Part shown: piece after piece, positions 22,423 through 32,923 of the stretch
Layout of the letters: every line of letters starts with the position of its first letter
How positions within the stretch are numbered: position 1 is the first letter of the stretch
Assembly (NCBI GenBank): GCA_027422505.1
Contig: JAPQWV010000018.1
Coordinates: forward strand, 12,728,001-12,792,000
DNA from: Craterostigma plantagineum
Lineage: Eukaryota > Streptophyta > Magnoliopsida > Lamiales > Linderniaceae
Direction: 5' to 3'
Length of the DNA: 64,000 bases
The notes under the pieces: model-generated
What the model saw: the letters and a program-made list of their open reading frames with translations, nothing else
The model's database searches: none
What the model was told of the DNA's origin: nothing
Program-made: the position numbers and the translations under genes

Positions 22423-24082
22423 TGATCGCGTGTGTGTATGTTTAAATTAAAAGATTGTGCAAGTACGTCAAGTAATAATTAAAACGAATATATTATAACT
22501 AGAATCACGCGCGATAGGCAGTGTACCTATCGTTCGTAATATAGCTATAGCGAATATCCGAGTATCGAACACGAGGAATAAAGTGAGTACTAGTATTAAC
22601 CTATTGACTCGATATTTAACCTAAATAAAATAACAGGATTTGTTTATATTACGAACTAACTTAACAGAGCAACTTAAAGGATTGAGAGACTAAGGAACAC
22701 AACTAGAAGTAATAAGAGTGACTTAAGATGACAAATATGTGTCCGGGATTCGAATCCCGCTGAGTTTTGTTGGCTAAGGCTTACGGAATATCGTTCCTAC
22801 GTGATTATCGACTAAATCGCAGTAATTTCCTACCCACTCACGGATTTGCTGTCGCCCTAAACGTTCGTGGGGATCTAAGTTTAGCGATTACTAGACGGCG
22901 AGGATCGAGTATTTGCTGTCGCCCTATACTCGAATCCTAACGTCTACGAACGGCCTAATCGTTATTTATCTGTCGCCCTAAACGATATACCACACATGCA
23001 TATCAACACATAGACATATTGATACGAAGAAACAATATCATAGAACGATAAATAGTCGAATACACGTGTTCACGATTATCCTACGCCTTAACTACAACAT
23101 AACCCAACGTTCATCTATTCCCAAACACACAAAAGGATTAGCTACTCATATTGAACGTCACAACAACGAGATTTAAGGAAAACGAGGATAGAGAACTCAT
23201 AAAAACTTCCCTAAGAAGTGAATATGGTGTTTCCGAGGTGGAGCTCTCGTTCCTCGATCGTATGAGCGTAGCTTCGTTGTTGGATCGTCCCTTGAGCTTC
23301 TCCGAATCACGGGACTGCTTCTAGTGTTCTTCCTTCTCTTCTTTGCTCTAAGTTTTCGTCCCTATGAAGTTCTCTTTTGAGTTCTGAGTAGAGCCTGCCT
23401 TTTATGCTTCGAAAATGGGCTAAAACCCTGTATTTTGGCACGTTCACGGCCTCTTAACGGGCCTTCACGGCCGTGAAGGCGGCTTAAAACCCTATTTCTT
23501 GACTTTCTGGCATGAGTCACGGCCTCGTGCAACACGCTTCACGGTCGTGACGGCGGCTTAAACACTAACATTTGACTCTCTGGTGCCAGTCACGGCCACT
23601 TGTATCAGAAGTCACGGCCGTGAACTGTACTTATCCAACTCTCTGCCGCTGTTCACGGTGTCTTGCAAGGGATTCACTGCCGTGAATTGGACTTCTCCAA
23701 CTCTCTGCCCGAATTCACGGTTACGCGTTGAGTCTTCACTGCCGTGACAGGGGACAGCGAACTTACTGCCTTGATTCACGGTTACTCGCACAAAGACTCA
23801 CAGCCGTGACACAGGAAGGGTCCCTTCGTCTTAGCTCACTGCCACCATTCACGGCCACTAGCGAGGTGATTCACGGCCGTGACTAGTGACTGGCAGCTTC
23901 ATACTTCGCCGTTTTTGTGTCGTTTTCGCCTCGTTTTCGTTCCTTTTCGCTCGATAATCATTCCAAGGTTCTACAATATGTAAATGGGTGTAAATAAATC
24001 CAATAAATGCATGGAATGACCAATAATTTCTTATTATAACCCAAATAAATACAACAATAAACGTATTAAAATACGTTTATCA
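22423..24082 (-). repeat. 3' LTR of Athila element
   Basis: Boundaries follow from the match to 34981-36641 and from the terminal TG/CA. It includes a palindrome-rich block (23440-23890), a GATTCGAATC palindrome (near 22750), and several copies of the phrase TGCTGTCGCCCTA (22848, 22912, and a variant at 22970). Confidence 0.95.
23440..23890. repeat. Palindrome array in 3' LTR
   Basis: Units of about 75 bp alternate a half site (TTCACGG + C/T) with a full or slightly mutated TCACGGCCGTGA, and share the phrase CAACTCTCTGCC. Six or so units are visible. Several palindromes carry one substitution (CACTGCCGTGA, CACGGTCGTGA). Confidence 0.9.
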
Positions 24083-24104
24083 AACATCCCCACACTTAAC
24101 CTTT
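24083..24104 (-). promoter_or_regulatory. Polypurine tract next to 3' LTR
   Basis: On the minus strand the bases just before the 3' LTR read AAGGTTAAGTGTGGGGATGTT. The GTGTGGGGA core is typical of the plus-strand primer of Athila-type elements and confirms the LTR boundary at 24082. Confidence 0.75.
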
Positions 24105-25649
24105 TGCTTGTCCTCAAGCAAATTAAAAGCAAGAAAAAGGATATCAAGATAACGGCACGACCATTCACAATTCACCAACGCAGATGGAAAACACAAAATG
24201 GAATCAAGCAAGCAATTATGGGCACTGCAACAATAATAAGCACTTATCGACACGAATTTCCTTAGCACTACTAATCGAGATCCACACCTCACAGGGATTC
24301 ACTCAAATCACTCTGTGTATAGGCTAATAAATCGGTGAATCGCTCAATTCATGCAATAATCTAGTCTAAACCATATGCTTGCAAGTCAATCGCACGTCTA
24401 CTACTTAAAGCAGTTAGCATGAATCAGAAGGTCTTTTTCGGGTTAAATGGGTTCAGATAGTAATGAGGTGGTAATGGAATCACATATGAGTAGCAGTCGT
24501 GTCGGTCTTCATGTCATTGTCTAAAGCACGCCAACAATTGGCCTTTCTGATTTCGCCGTCTTCATATTCTTATTTTTGCTGCGTTCCACTATGCCTTTCT
24601 TCTTCCAAGTCTATAAATGAGAGGATGATGTGGAAAACACGAGACCGGAAGATTATCAAAGGAAATGTTCTTTTCTTTCTTTTCGCAACAGCTTATTCTC
24701 CTCATGCTTCACTTCTCCAAAATTCTTCTTCTTCTTCTTCTTTTTTTTTCTTTTTTTTTCTTCAACAAACTGTTCACTTCCGGCGGGCCGTCATCTCTGC
24801 GCTTTTCGACTTTGACATTTGACTTTCACTTCCGCTTAACTCGGGTTCAAATGATCTCTGGAGGCTTATATAGGTCAGAGTGTTATGATATACGAGGTGT
24901 AAGAAATAAATAGGCTTAGGCACAAAGTGGCTAACTACGGTGATCAGTCGTGGTCGGGAACTTTGGCCGTGGACTTATTTCCTAATGCCTTCGTCATATT
25001 CATACAAAACATACTATAAGCAATTTCAATGCGTATCAAACAAGCAAGTTCTAGAGAGACGTAAATTATGCACTACTCACACAACCAAGAACATGGGTTA
25101 TGTGTGTGAATCTCTCAAAGTAACACTATATCTATTCATGCTGAAAAGATTAAATCACTGATGCATGTCTTTATTGCTCACTAGACTCCCTAATATGCAA
25201 TCCACATTGAGATGAACGCAAAGAATCATGCCAGACTTTTATAGATTTAATAACCACAGCACCTTAAAAAAATTTTCACGTAACTTTTCAACAAAATTCC
25301 CAACACAATTCCCCCCTCCCCACACTTAAGATTCACGTTCCTCAACGTGTAAAATAAATAACAGGAAGGTAAAAGAAGTTGAAAAGAACGTGACTCCCCT
25401 GAAAAATTGGCGTGGCCCTGCCTCTATCATTTGATGTAGTTTGAACATGGTTGCTTCACTGATTGTGAATATTTTGGGTCGTAGTCTGAATTCGTGTCAC
25501 GTTTCCTGTAAGCACTTAATAAGAAAATTAAACGTACGATGGAAATAAAAAGTAACAACAAAACGAGTCATAATCATCAAAAGTGTCGTGATGACTAAAC
25601 CAAACACACAAAGTGTTTTACAAAAGAAAAATCCCAACTGAAGTCGGAA
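24105..25649. other. Athila 3' noncoding region
   Basis: Between the 437-codon ORF and the polypurine tract no gene is recognised. It contains a pyrimidine tract (TTC repeats then T runs, 24722-24763) and is otherwise unremarkable. Open frames on the plus strand at 24499-24913 are Phe/Ser-rich readings of that tract. Confidence 0.6.
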
Positions 25650-26963
25650 CTAAGGTGGTGGTGGTGAGGGCTGCCGAGGGCGAAGGAACGCCAGTGACTC
25701 CTGTGATCGCCTGACCGCGTCGTCCATGGCTTTAAGGGCCTGGTCATATCGCTGTTGCTCCTCGCGGTAGCGTTGGTGGGCTTCCTCATTTCGACGCTCG
25801 TACTCGTCCTGGCGGCGCCGTGTCTCCTCATCTCGTCGAATGGCCTCCTCATGGTAGCGTAACATGTCCTCGCGCAGTGTGTGAAGGTCGGCGGCTGAGG
25901 CAAAACGAGCAACCCCTGATGGTTCGCCCTCGTGATAGCCGGAGGAATGGGAAGTGCCGGTAGTGTCGGGGTGAACTGGGAATGGACCCACGCCCTCAAT
26001 TTCTAGTGGCTCTGGGAATGCGTCGCCCAGGTCCGTCTGCCCACGGTAGACCTCGTGCCAGACGTAAACCTCGTTCGAACGGGACCAGTTGGGCGCCTTG
26101 ATCAACATCTTCATCTTCACCATCATATCCTCGTTGACCGGATTACGCCCGCCCACAATCTCCATCTCCGGTGGATTTTCTGGCCACAGGTTAAGGCCTT
26201 TGATGATCCTAGTAATAAATGGCGCTACTGCGATCTTCCCGTGGCTACGAACGTCGGCTTGGGCCGCGAAGGCGTGCTTCAGGGCCATTCCTAGGTGTAC
26301 GTGTTCCCCGCGCTGCATCTTGGCTAAATAAAAGAGGTCGCGAAGACCAATCGCGCCGTGTGACTCGCCCCTTGGTGTGAGCGAAGTCGTCAGTAGCCGG
26401 TGGATATATCGCAGACCGGGGCTCCTGAGTGATGAGGCCTTCGATGTTTTGACGCTGAAGGGTGGCTCGCCGGGTCTTGTAATCTCATCCCAACAGGCCT
26501 GTCGGACGTCCGGGTTTTCCAGATAGTTCTTGTAATATAAGTCTTGTAGCCCTTGGTGCCCGTAAGGTAGCTCCGGTGTCCCAATTGCACGGCATATGTC
26601 TTTAATGGTAAACACCTCCTCCGTGTTAAACGCCCGAAAAGTAACCTTGTTCCGGCCGAATTCTTCGTGGGCGAAGGTGGACAGGAACTCCAGGGTCAGC
26701 TCTTTATATCCCGGCTCGTCGATGTGAAAGAATTCTAGCCACCCACTCAGTGACAGGTAGCCGGCCACCTGCTGGTCAATGTTATACTTAGCCAGCGTCT
26801 CGTGATCAATCTGATCAGTTAGAATGAATTCCGTGTTCTTTAGCCTGTTGTAACGGGCCTGGTGCGTCTCGTCGTCAAACTGCCCCATAGACTCTAGCAG
26901 TGACGGCGTGCTTTGGCCTCGACGTTGACGACTCGATGATGCGGCCGAGCGACTTCTACCCAT
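25650..26963 (-). CDS. Athila ORF in the envelope position (437 aa)
   Basis: Intact 437-codon frame starting MGRSRSAASSSRQRRGQS. The middle part (residues about 40-290; SGWLEFFHIDEPGYKEL, DICRAIGTPELPYG) resembles the ATHILA ORF-1/plant transposon-protein family. The C-terminus (residues about 365-425) is an Arg/Glu-rich predicted coiled coil (EETRRRQDEYERRNEEAH). I see no signal peptide and no membrane segment, so it is not a typical envelope protein despite its position 3' of integrase. Its function is unknown. It is the only intact long frame left in the 3' half of the element. Confidence 0.8.
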   Translation of the reverse strand: MGRSRSAASSSRQRRGQSTPSLLESMGQFDDETHQARYNRLKNTEFILTDQIDHETLAKYNIDQQVAGYLSLSGWLEFFHIDEPGYKELTLEFLSTFAHEEFGRNKVTFRAFNTEEVFTIKDICRAIGTPELPYGHQGLQDLYYKNYLENPDVRQACWDEITRPGEPPFSVKTSKASSLRSPGLRYIHRLLTTSLTPRGESHGAIGLRDLFYLAKMQRGEHVHLGMALKHAFAAQADVRSHGKIAVAPFITRIIKGLNLWPENPPEMEIVGGRNPVNEDMMVKMKMLIKAPNWSRSNEVYVWHEVYRGQTDLGDAFPEPLEIEGVGPFPVHPDTTGTSHSSGYHEGEPSGVARFASAADLHTLREDMLRYHEEAIRRDEETRRRQDEYERRNEEAHQRYREEQQRYDQALKAMDDAVRRSQESLAFLRPRQPSPPPP

Positions 26964-27884
26964 AGTACCTAGACGTCCAAATGTTAGTTGGCGAGAAAAC
27001 GATAATCAACACAGCTCGACTCGACCAACGTTGCGACAAAAATGAGAATTCCAAAGCAAGAACATAAAGAAATGCAAAGCGACATTTTGTCGAACACAAT
27101 ATAGACGAGCTAGAACATGCATTTGAAGTTCAATAATCGATTAACCAAGCACATTTTTGAACTTCATTCATCGAATCAACAGCTAATAACCCATTAAACG
27201 CAACCAATTTCGTTACACATTCGAAAATTCCTCAAATTCGAAAATTGGGGTTTATCATTCCCAAATCAAAATTAACACATGAAATCCACGAATTAAACAT
27301 TCCCACGATATGATTATCATGTATCCAACCATAAAAGCACAAGACGAACACCAAATTAAACCCAAATTAGAAAACCCCAATTTCGAATTTTAGGGTTCAT
27401 CGTCCCAAATTGAAATTAAAGGACTAAATTACGAAATTGATCTAACCCATCGTGTTTAATGTAAGAACATAGTCGTAGAAGAGCAAGACAACACCACATT
27501 GGCCTAAATTCGAAAAGCCCCAAATTTTAAAATTAGGGTTCCTCACCCAAATGCGAAATTTACCCACGAAAACGACAAATCCTTCAAGCCCAACACGTTT
27601 ATAGCATACAACTAGAACTGAGAGAGCAATGTAAACACGAAAACGATCCAAATCGTCGAAAATATCCGCAATCGCAATGTAAAGCTCATACCTCTTTGAT
27701 TTAGTTGCGTTGAATCGGATGTAAATCGTTTTGTGCGTGCTCGTTGGGAATTCGAGCGTCTGAAATGGCCCGAGATGCGATGATTTTGGAGTGAAAGAGA
27801 CGAGATTTTCGATTGGGGTCGTTGTTTAGTGTGAAGAAGACGAATGGAGTGATAAAATGGGTTTTAATGTGTGAAAATTGAAGT
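26964..27884. other. Athila noncoding region between ORF and palindrome array
   Basis: No gene is seen. The phrase AAATTCGAAAA.CCCCAA(A)TTTCGAATTTTAGGGTT recurs about every 120-150 bp (27235, 27370, 27505), suggesting a decayed tandem duplication. Confidence 0.5.
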
Positions 27885-28345
27885 CTTCACGGCCGTGAAT
27901 AATCATACGAAGGCCGTGAAGATGACCAGAGAAGGTCTCATTCGTCAAGTCACGGCCGTGAATCATGGGTCATGGGCCGTGACTGCGGACAGTGAGTTAA
28001 GCCCGCCAGTGTCACGGCCGTGACACTTGAGACACGGGCCGTGACAACCTATTTTATTTTTATTTTTATTTTTTTATTATTATTATTTTTTTATATAACC
28101 CGTCCGAGTCACGGCCGTGAATTGGTATCCACAAGCCGTGACTACTGGCAGTGTATGAGTAATGCGTCGTTCACGGCCGCGACTCAGTAAGTCACATGCC
28201 GTGAATGTAGGCAGTGTGAGACATGGATTGTTGCTCAATGATTCACGGCCGTGAGTGGCTAAGCACATGGCCGTGAATGTAGGCAGTGTCAATGGTTGGG
28301 CCTAGTCGCGGCCGTGACTAACGAATCATTGGCCGTGACTTTAAT
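27885..28345. repeat. Internal array of TCACGGCCGTGA palindromes
   Basis: Seven copies of (T)TCACGGCCGTGA(A), some with one change, occur about every 61-70 bp. Each is followed about 15-20 bp later by a half copy (GGCCGTGA) preceded by a different base run. An AT-rich insertion (28050-28095) interrupts the spacing. The array lies between the 437-codon ORF and the antisense mini-gene, about 240 bp upstream of the latter's TATA box. Confidence 0.9.
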
Positions 28346-28575
28346 TAATTTTTTTTTTTAATATGATACTTATTATTTATTTAATATATATTTTAACTAT
28401 GATTGACACGCAATCGACGATTTTTTCGAGAACGATTGGCAGGAGGAGAAATCTGATAATCGACAAGGGAAATATCACTTTCTCACGCGACGTCAGACCA
28501 TTCAAGTCAAAAATTCGTCTGTATCATTTATGGGATTTGCTGATATGACAATGATATTTTTGTGCCGTTCATGCC

Positions 28576-28583
28576 TATAAATA
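28576..28583 (+). promoter_or_regulatory. TATA box of antisense mini-gene
   Basis: CCTATAAATAGA is an excellent plant TATA box. A start site about 30 bp downstream (near 28607) would leave a leader of about 60 nt before the ATG at 28670. An ACGT-core element (CGCGACGTCAGACC, 28486-28499) lies about 80 bp further upstream. Confidence 0.6.
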
Positions 28584-28669
28584 GACAGTGGTAGAACAAC
28601 ACAATAGCATCATCTACCATAAACCCACGTCTTTAACAATCTTATTTTCGAAAGAGTTATCTAGCCACT

Positions 28670-28834
28670 ATGAATTGGGGACAGCAGCAAGGTCGTGATG
28701 ATGAGAGTGAGGAATATGCAAGGATTCGTCGTAATTTAGATATGGTATCACTCTACCTTGCTCTTCTTTTGGGCTTGTTTGGAGTTTTACTTGCTTTCGT
28801 GTGTTGGGTTATCGCAAGGTGCACTTGTGTGTAA
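28670..28834 (+). CDS. Antisense mini-gene in Athila: 54-aa single-span membrane protein
   Basis: A 54-codon frame opposite in direction to gag-pol. The first about 25 residues are hydrophilic (MNWGQQQGRDDESEEY), followed by a hydrophobic run of roughly 24 residues (LYLALLLGLFGVLLAFVCWV) and a short tail IARCTCV with two cysteines. A TATAAATA box lies 94 bp upstream of the ATG and an AATAAA signal 19 bp after the stop, so a complete transcription unit is visible. Antisense extra ORFs are known in some plant Ty3/gypsy elements; I do not recognise this one. It may be a single-pass membrane peptide. Confidence 0.6.
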   Translation: MNWGQQQGRDDESEEYARIRRNLDMVSLYLALLLGLFGVLLAFVCWVIARCTCV

Positions 28835-28852
28835 CCCGCCCTTATGAAGCTA

Positions 28853-28858
28853 AATAAA
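28853..28858 (+). terminator. AATAAA polyadenylation-type signal
   Basis: AATAAA occurs 19 bases past the stop codon of the antisense mini-gene and is followed by T-rich sequence (TTCTGTCTTTTGTG). It could serve as the near-upstream poly(A) element. Confidence 0.4.
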
Positions 28859-29217
28859 CTATTGTTCTGTCTTTTGTGTTATTGGCTGTTTTAATTTGCT
28901 TTTGTGTTGGTCTTTCACACGTTGTAATGGTATTGTAACATCGTTTATGAAGTAAAACTATCGTTCCTATCTCGTCTCTAAACTCTGCGTTGTACCCATC
29001 TTCAATGTTTGTAATAAACTTATTATTAATTAAAATATTACTGTTATTATTATTATTGTTGTTTTATGTAATTTAATTTATATAAGTTTTAGATTATTAA
29101 TTAATATTATTATATATATATTTTTTTTATAATGCTTAAAACATAAATAAAAATACCTGGGTTGCCTCCCAAGAAGCGCTTCTTTAACGTCGTGAGCCGG
29201 ACGTACCCTTTTTCGTT

Positions 29218-30306
29218 CTACGATAGCTTGAAATCGAGGTACATGACCTCCTTTGTTCCTGTGTCTGCTCCTCCTCCGTAGTAATGCTTCAGTCGATGGC
29301 CATTAACCTTGAAATTTCCCTGCTCAACATTTGAAATTTCGACAGTACCATAGGGAAAAACGCGAGTAACTGTAAAAGGTCCAGACCAACGAGATCTTAG
29401 CTTTCCGGGAAAAAGTCTAAGACGAGAATTGAAAAGGACTTGATCCCCCTCTTGAAATTCTCTATGTTGCTTGATCTTCTTATCGTGATACGCTTTTGAG
29501 CGCTCCTTATACATTTTTGCATTGTCGTATGCCGACAAACGCCATTCATCAACCTCATTGATCTGGAGCTTACGTTTTTCACCGGCTTGCACCAAATCGA
29601 GGTTTAGAGACTTTATCGCCCAGTAGGCTTTATGTTCTAGTTCAACAGGAAGGTGACATGTCTTTTCGTAAACTAGTCGATATGGGGTAGTGCCTATTGG
29701 CGTCTTATATGCAGTCCTATACGCCCAAAGTGCGTCGTTAAGCTTATTCGCCCATTCCCGTTGATTCCCATCTATGGTTTTCTCTAGAATGCGCTTCAAT
29801 TCACGGTTCACTACTTCTACTTGACCACTAGCTTGGGGGTGGTATGGGGTGGATAGGCTGTGTCTAACACCATAACGTTCTAACGTGCGTGCAAACTGGA
29901 TGTTACAGAAATGTGTACCCCTATCACTAATAATGCACCTAGGCGCCCCAAAACGTGAAAACAATGCTCGAAGAAATCTAACGACTACCCTAGCGTCGTT
30001 CGTGGGTAAGGCTTGCGCCTCGGCCCATTTAGACACATAATCGACCGCAACTAGGATGTACTTATTATTGTACGAGCTAGGGAATGGTCCCATAAAATCT
30101 ATACCCCAAACGTCGAAAATTTCACAAACTAGGATGAAGTTCTGGGGCATTTCGTCGCGTTTCGAGAGATTACCTGCGCGCTGACACTGATCACAAGTGT
30201 CAAACGTACCTTTGGGCGTCCTTGAATATCGTGGGCCAGTAGAATCCGCTTTCCAACACCTTCTGAGCGGTTCTGTTGGCTGCGTAGTGCCCTCCGGTCG
30301 GTCCAT
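29218..30306 (-). pseudogene. Athila integrase core and C-terminal part
   Basis: The frame after the shift carries the second half of the zinc finger (CDQCQRAG), then the DDE core: WGIDFMGPF (first Asp), IISDRGTHF (second Asp) and the Glu in [26 protein letters not shown] C-terminal module follows (residues about 310-335). The first codons shown to the left of CDQC are out of frame with the family. The frame ends with a stop at 29218, just upstream of the antisense mini-gene region. Confidence 0.9.
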
Positions 30307-32347
30307 TGTGGCAGTGCCTCAGGATCTGTGTTGTTTCTGGAGCGGTAACGCATCGTCGTATCACCTGGTCTGCACATCGCCTGAAAAGATATGGGTCTTC
30401 CCAAAAGTAGTACCTCAAATCAGAAAAGAATTTCTTCTTTTGCTGACTGGTGTACTCCTTTGGTAGGATCTTTGCAACAAGATAGTTAGCGTAATCTGCA
30501 AACCAGGGAGTGACGTCACTTACCACCTGTATCGAGTAAAGATGCTCGTCTGGGAACCTATCTTGTATCGGACTTCCGTCCTTGTGGTATATTTCGGACT
30601 CCTCCAGTCGAGAGAGGTGATCCGCCGCTAAGTTCTCCGCACCTTTCTTATCCCGAATCTCAATATCGAACTCTTGCAGTAGTAGGATCCATCTGATTAG
30701 CCGTGGCTTGGCATCGGGCTTTGCTAAGAAGTACTTAAGAGCAGAATGGTCAGTGAAAACAATAACTTTGGATAGGATAAGATATGACCTGAACTTGTCG
30801 AAAGCAAACACGACGCCCAACATCTCCTTTTCAGTGGTCGTGTAATTGGCCTGGGCTGCGTCTAGCGTTTTACTCGCGTAATAGATCGGCCTGAAATGGT
30901 TGTCCTTACGCTGTCCTAACACGGCAACTGCATAGTCACTAGCATCGCACATTAGTTCAAAGGGCAGCCCCCAGTCAGGGGCGACCATAATAGGTGCTGC
31001 GATAAGTCGTTCCTTAAGTAAATTGAAGGCATGCAAGCACTCGTCATTAAAATCAAACGGGGCATCTTTTTCTAGCAACCTAGACATGGGTCTTGCGATC
31101 TTCGAAAAATCTTTAATAAACCTACGATAAAACCCCGCATGTCCTAGAAAGCTCCTAATGGACTTCACGTTCGAGGGAACATGCAATTTTTCTATCGTCT
31201 CTAATTTAGCTCGGTCCACTTCGATTCCCTTAGAGGAGATCTTATGACCGAGAACTATACCCTCTCGAACCATGAAGTGGCACTTTTCCCAATTAAGTGC
31301 CAAGTTTGTTTCCTCGCAGCGTGCGAGTATGAGTTTCAGATTTGACAAACATGCATCAAACGAGGAACCGAACACAGAAAAGTCGTCCATAAATACCTCC
31401 ATTACCTCACCTACCAGTTCGTCGAATATGGCCATCATGCATCGCTGGAAGGTGGCTGGGGCATTGCATAAGCCAAATGGCATCCTTCGGTACGCGAACG
31501 TTCCGAACGGACAAGTGAACGTGGTCTTTTCCTGGTCCTCGGGTGCTATGGGGATCTGTAGATAACCTGACAAACCATCTAGGAAACAGTAAAATGAGTG
31601 ACCGGCGAGTTTTTCTAACATCTGATCAATAAACGGTAAAGGAAAATGATCCTTTCTCGCCGCATCGTTCAACTTCCTGTAGTCAATGCAGACGCGCCAT
31701 CCAGTCACCGTCCTCGTCGGAATCAGCTCGTTCTTGTCATTGGTGACGACCGTCATGCCTCCCTTCTTTGGGACTACTTGGACCGGGCTGACCCATGCGC
31801 TGTCTGAAATGGGATAGATCATCCCTGCGTCTAGCAGTTTGATCACTTCCTTCTTTACCACGTCCTTCTTGGGGTTGAGCCGCCTTTGGCGTTGAGTGAC
31901 CGGCTTGAAATCGTCCTCCATGAGGATCTTATGCGTGCAGTAGCTCGGGCTAATACCCCTTATGTCGGATATTTTCCACGCCAAGGCCTTCTTGTGCGCT
32001 TTCAACACATCCAAGAGCTGGCCCTTCTGTCCGTTGTCTAGGCTCAACGAGATGATGACTGGTAGCCCTCCATTGCTGCTAAGGAACGCGTACTCGAGGT
32101 GGTCGGGCAGCGGCTTCAACTCTAGGACCGGTGGCTCCTCGACCGAGCTCTTTTCTTTGTCCTCTTCGCTGCTCTCGTCGATGGCTATGATAGGCTCGTC
32201 GACCTCCTCCCCACACTCGTCGATTGCCATAAGTGTATGCATGTCCTGCTCGCCGACCTGTGACAGACCTTGCACGGAAAAGAGAAAATCGTGCTCAAAC
32301 ACGTCTAGAAAATAGCATTTATCGTCTTGTTCATTACTCTTTTTCAT
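30200..32347 (-). pseudogene. Athila reverse transcriptase - RNase H - integrase zinc finger
   Basis: A 715-codon frame. RT spans about residues 165-350 with TVTGWRVCIDYRKLN, LDGLSGYLQIP, MPFGLCNAPATFQRCM and the catalytic FMDD box. RNase H-like (RT_RNaseH) follows (LMCDASDYAVAVLGQ, VFTDHSALKYFL). Near the C-terminus the integrase zinc finger begins ([11 protein letters not shown]). A frameshift around 30205 separates it from the rest of integrase. RT would copy the genomic RNA in the particle; it cannot be made as a full Pol here. Confidence 0.9.
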
Positions 32348-32923
32348 CTAATCCGCCATACTAAATGTAACCTTTTCTCCATCTACTGTCAAATTCCTAA
32401 CGTCTATCATGGTTTCTCCTGTGGCTAAGAACGGTCTGCCTAATATCAACGGGACATTATCATCCTCCTCCATGTCTAAAATAACGAAATCAGCAGGAAT
32501 TACGAACTTATCCACTTTAACTAGAACGTCCTCGATAACACCTCGAGGATACTTCAACGATCTATCGGCTAACTGCAAGCTCATCCTAGTGGGTCGTGGC
32601 TCACCTAATCCTAAGCGCTTAAACATTGAATATGGCATTAAATTAATGCTAGCACCTAGGTCAGCTAACGCACGCTCAACAACTAAGTCTCCTATAAGAT
32701 AGGGAATAGTAAAACTCCCTGGGTCCTTAAGCTTCTTAGGGATCTTGCTTTGGAGTATCGCCGAGCACTCTCCTCGCAGGCATACGGTGGAGACATGTTC
32801 GAGCTTCCTTCTGTTCGTCAGTAGGTCCTTCAAGAACTTGGCGAAGCTAGGCATCTGCGTAATAGCTTCAACAAAAGGTAGGTTAATATGCAATTCCTTA
32901 CACATACTCATAAAATTTACCAA
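32348..32923 (-). pseudogene. Athila aspartic protease region
   Basis: Continuation of the gag frame after the frameshift. It has the Ty3/gypsy retropepsin motif DLGASINLMPYSMF with the catalytic Asp, and ILGRPFLATG towards the C-terminus. The frame closes with a stop at 32348-32350 (following FSMAD) directly before the RT frame opens, so protease and RT are not joined in this copy. Confidence 0.88.

Noticed and set aside
22741..22760. GGGATTCGAATCCCG in the LTR as a tRNA T-arm
   Set aside because: It is a plain palindrome without an A box or acceptor stem nearby; the same occurs in the other LTR.
24499..24913. Phe-rich plus-strand frames in the Athila 3' region
   Set aside because: They read through a TTC/T tract and have no domain.
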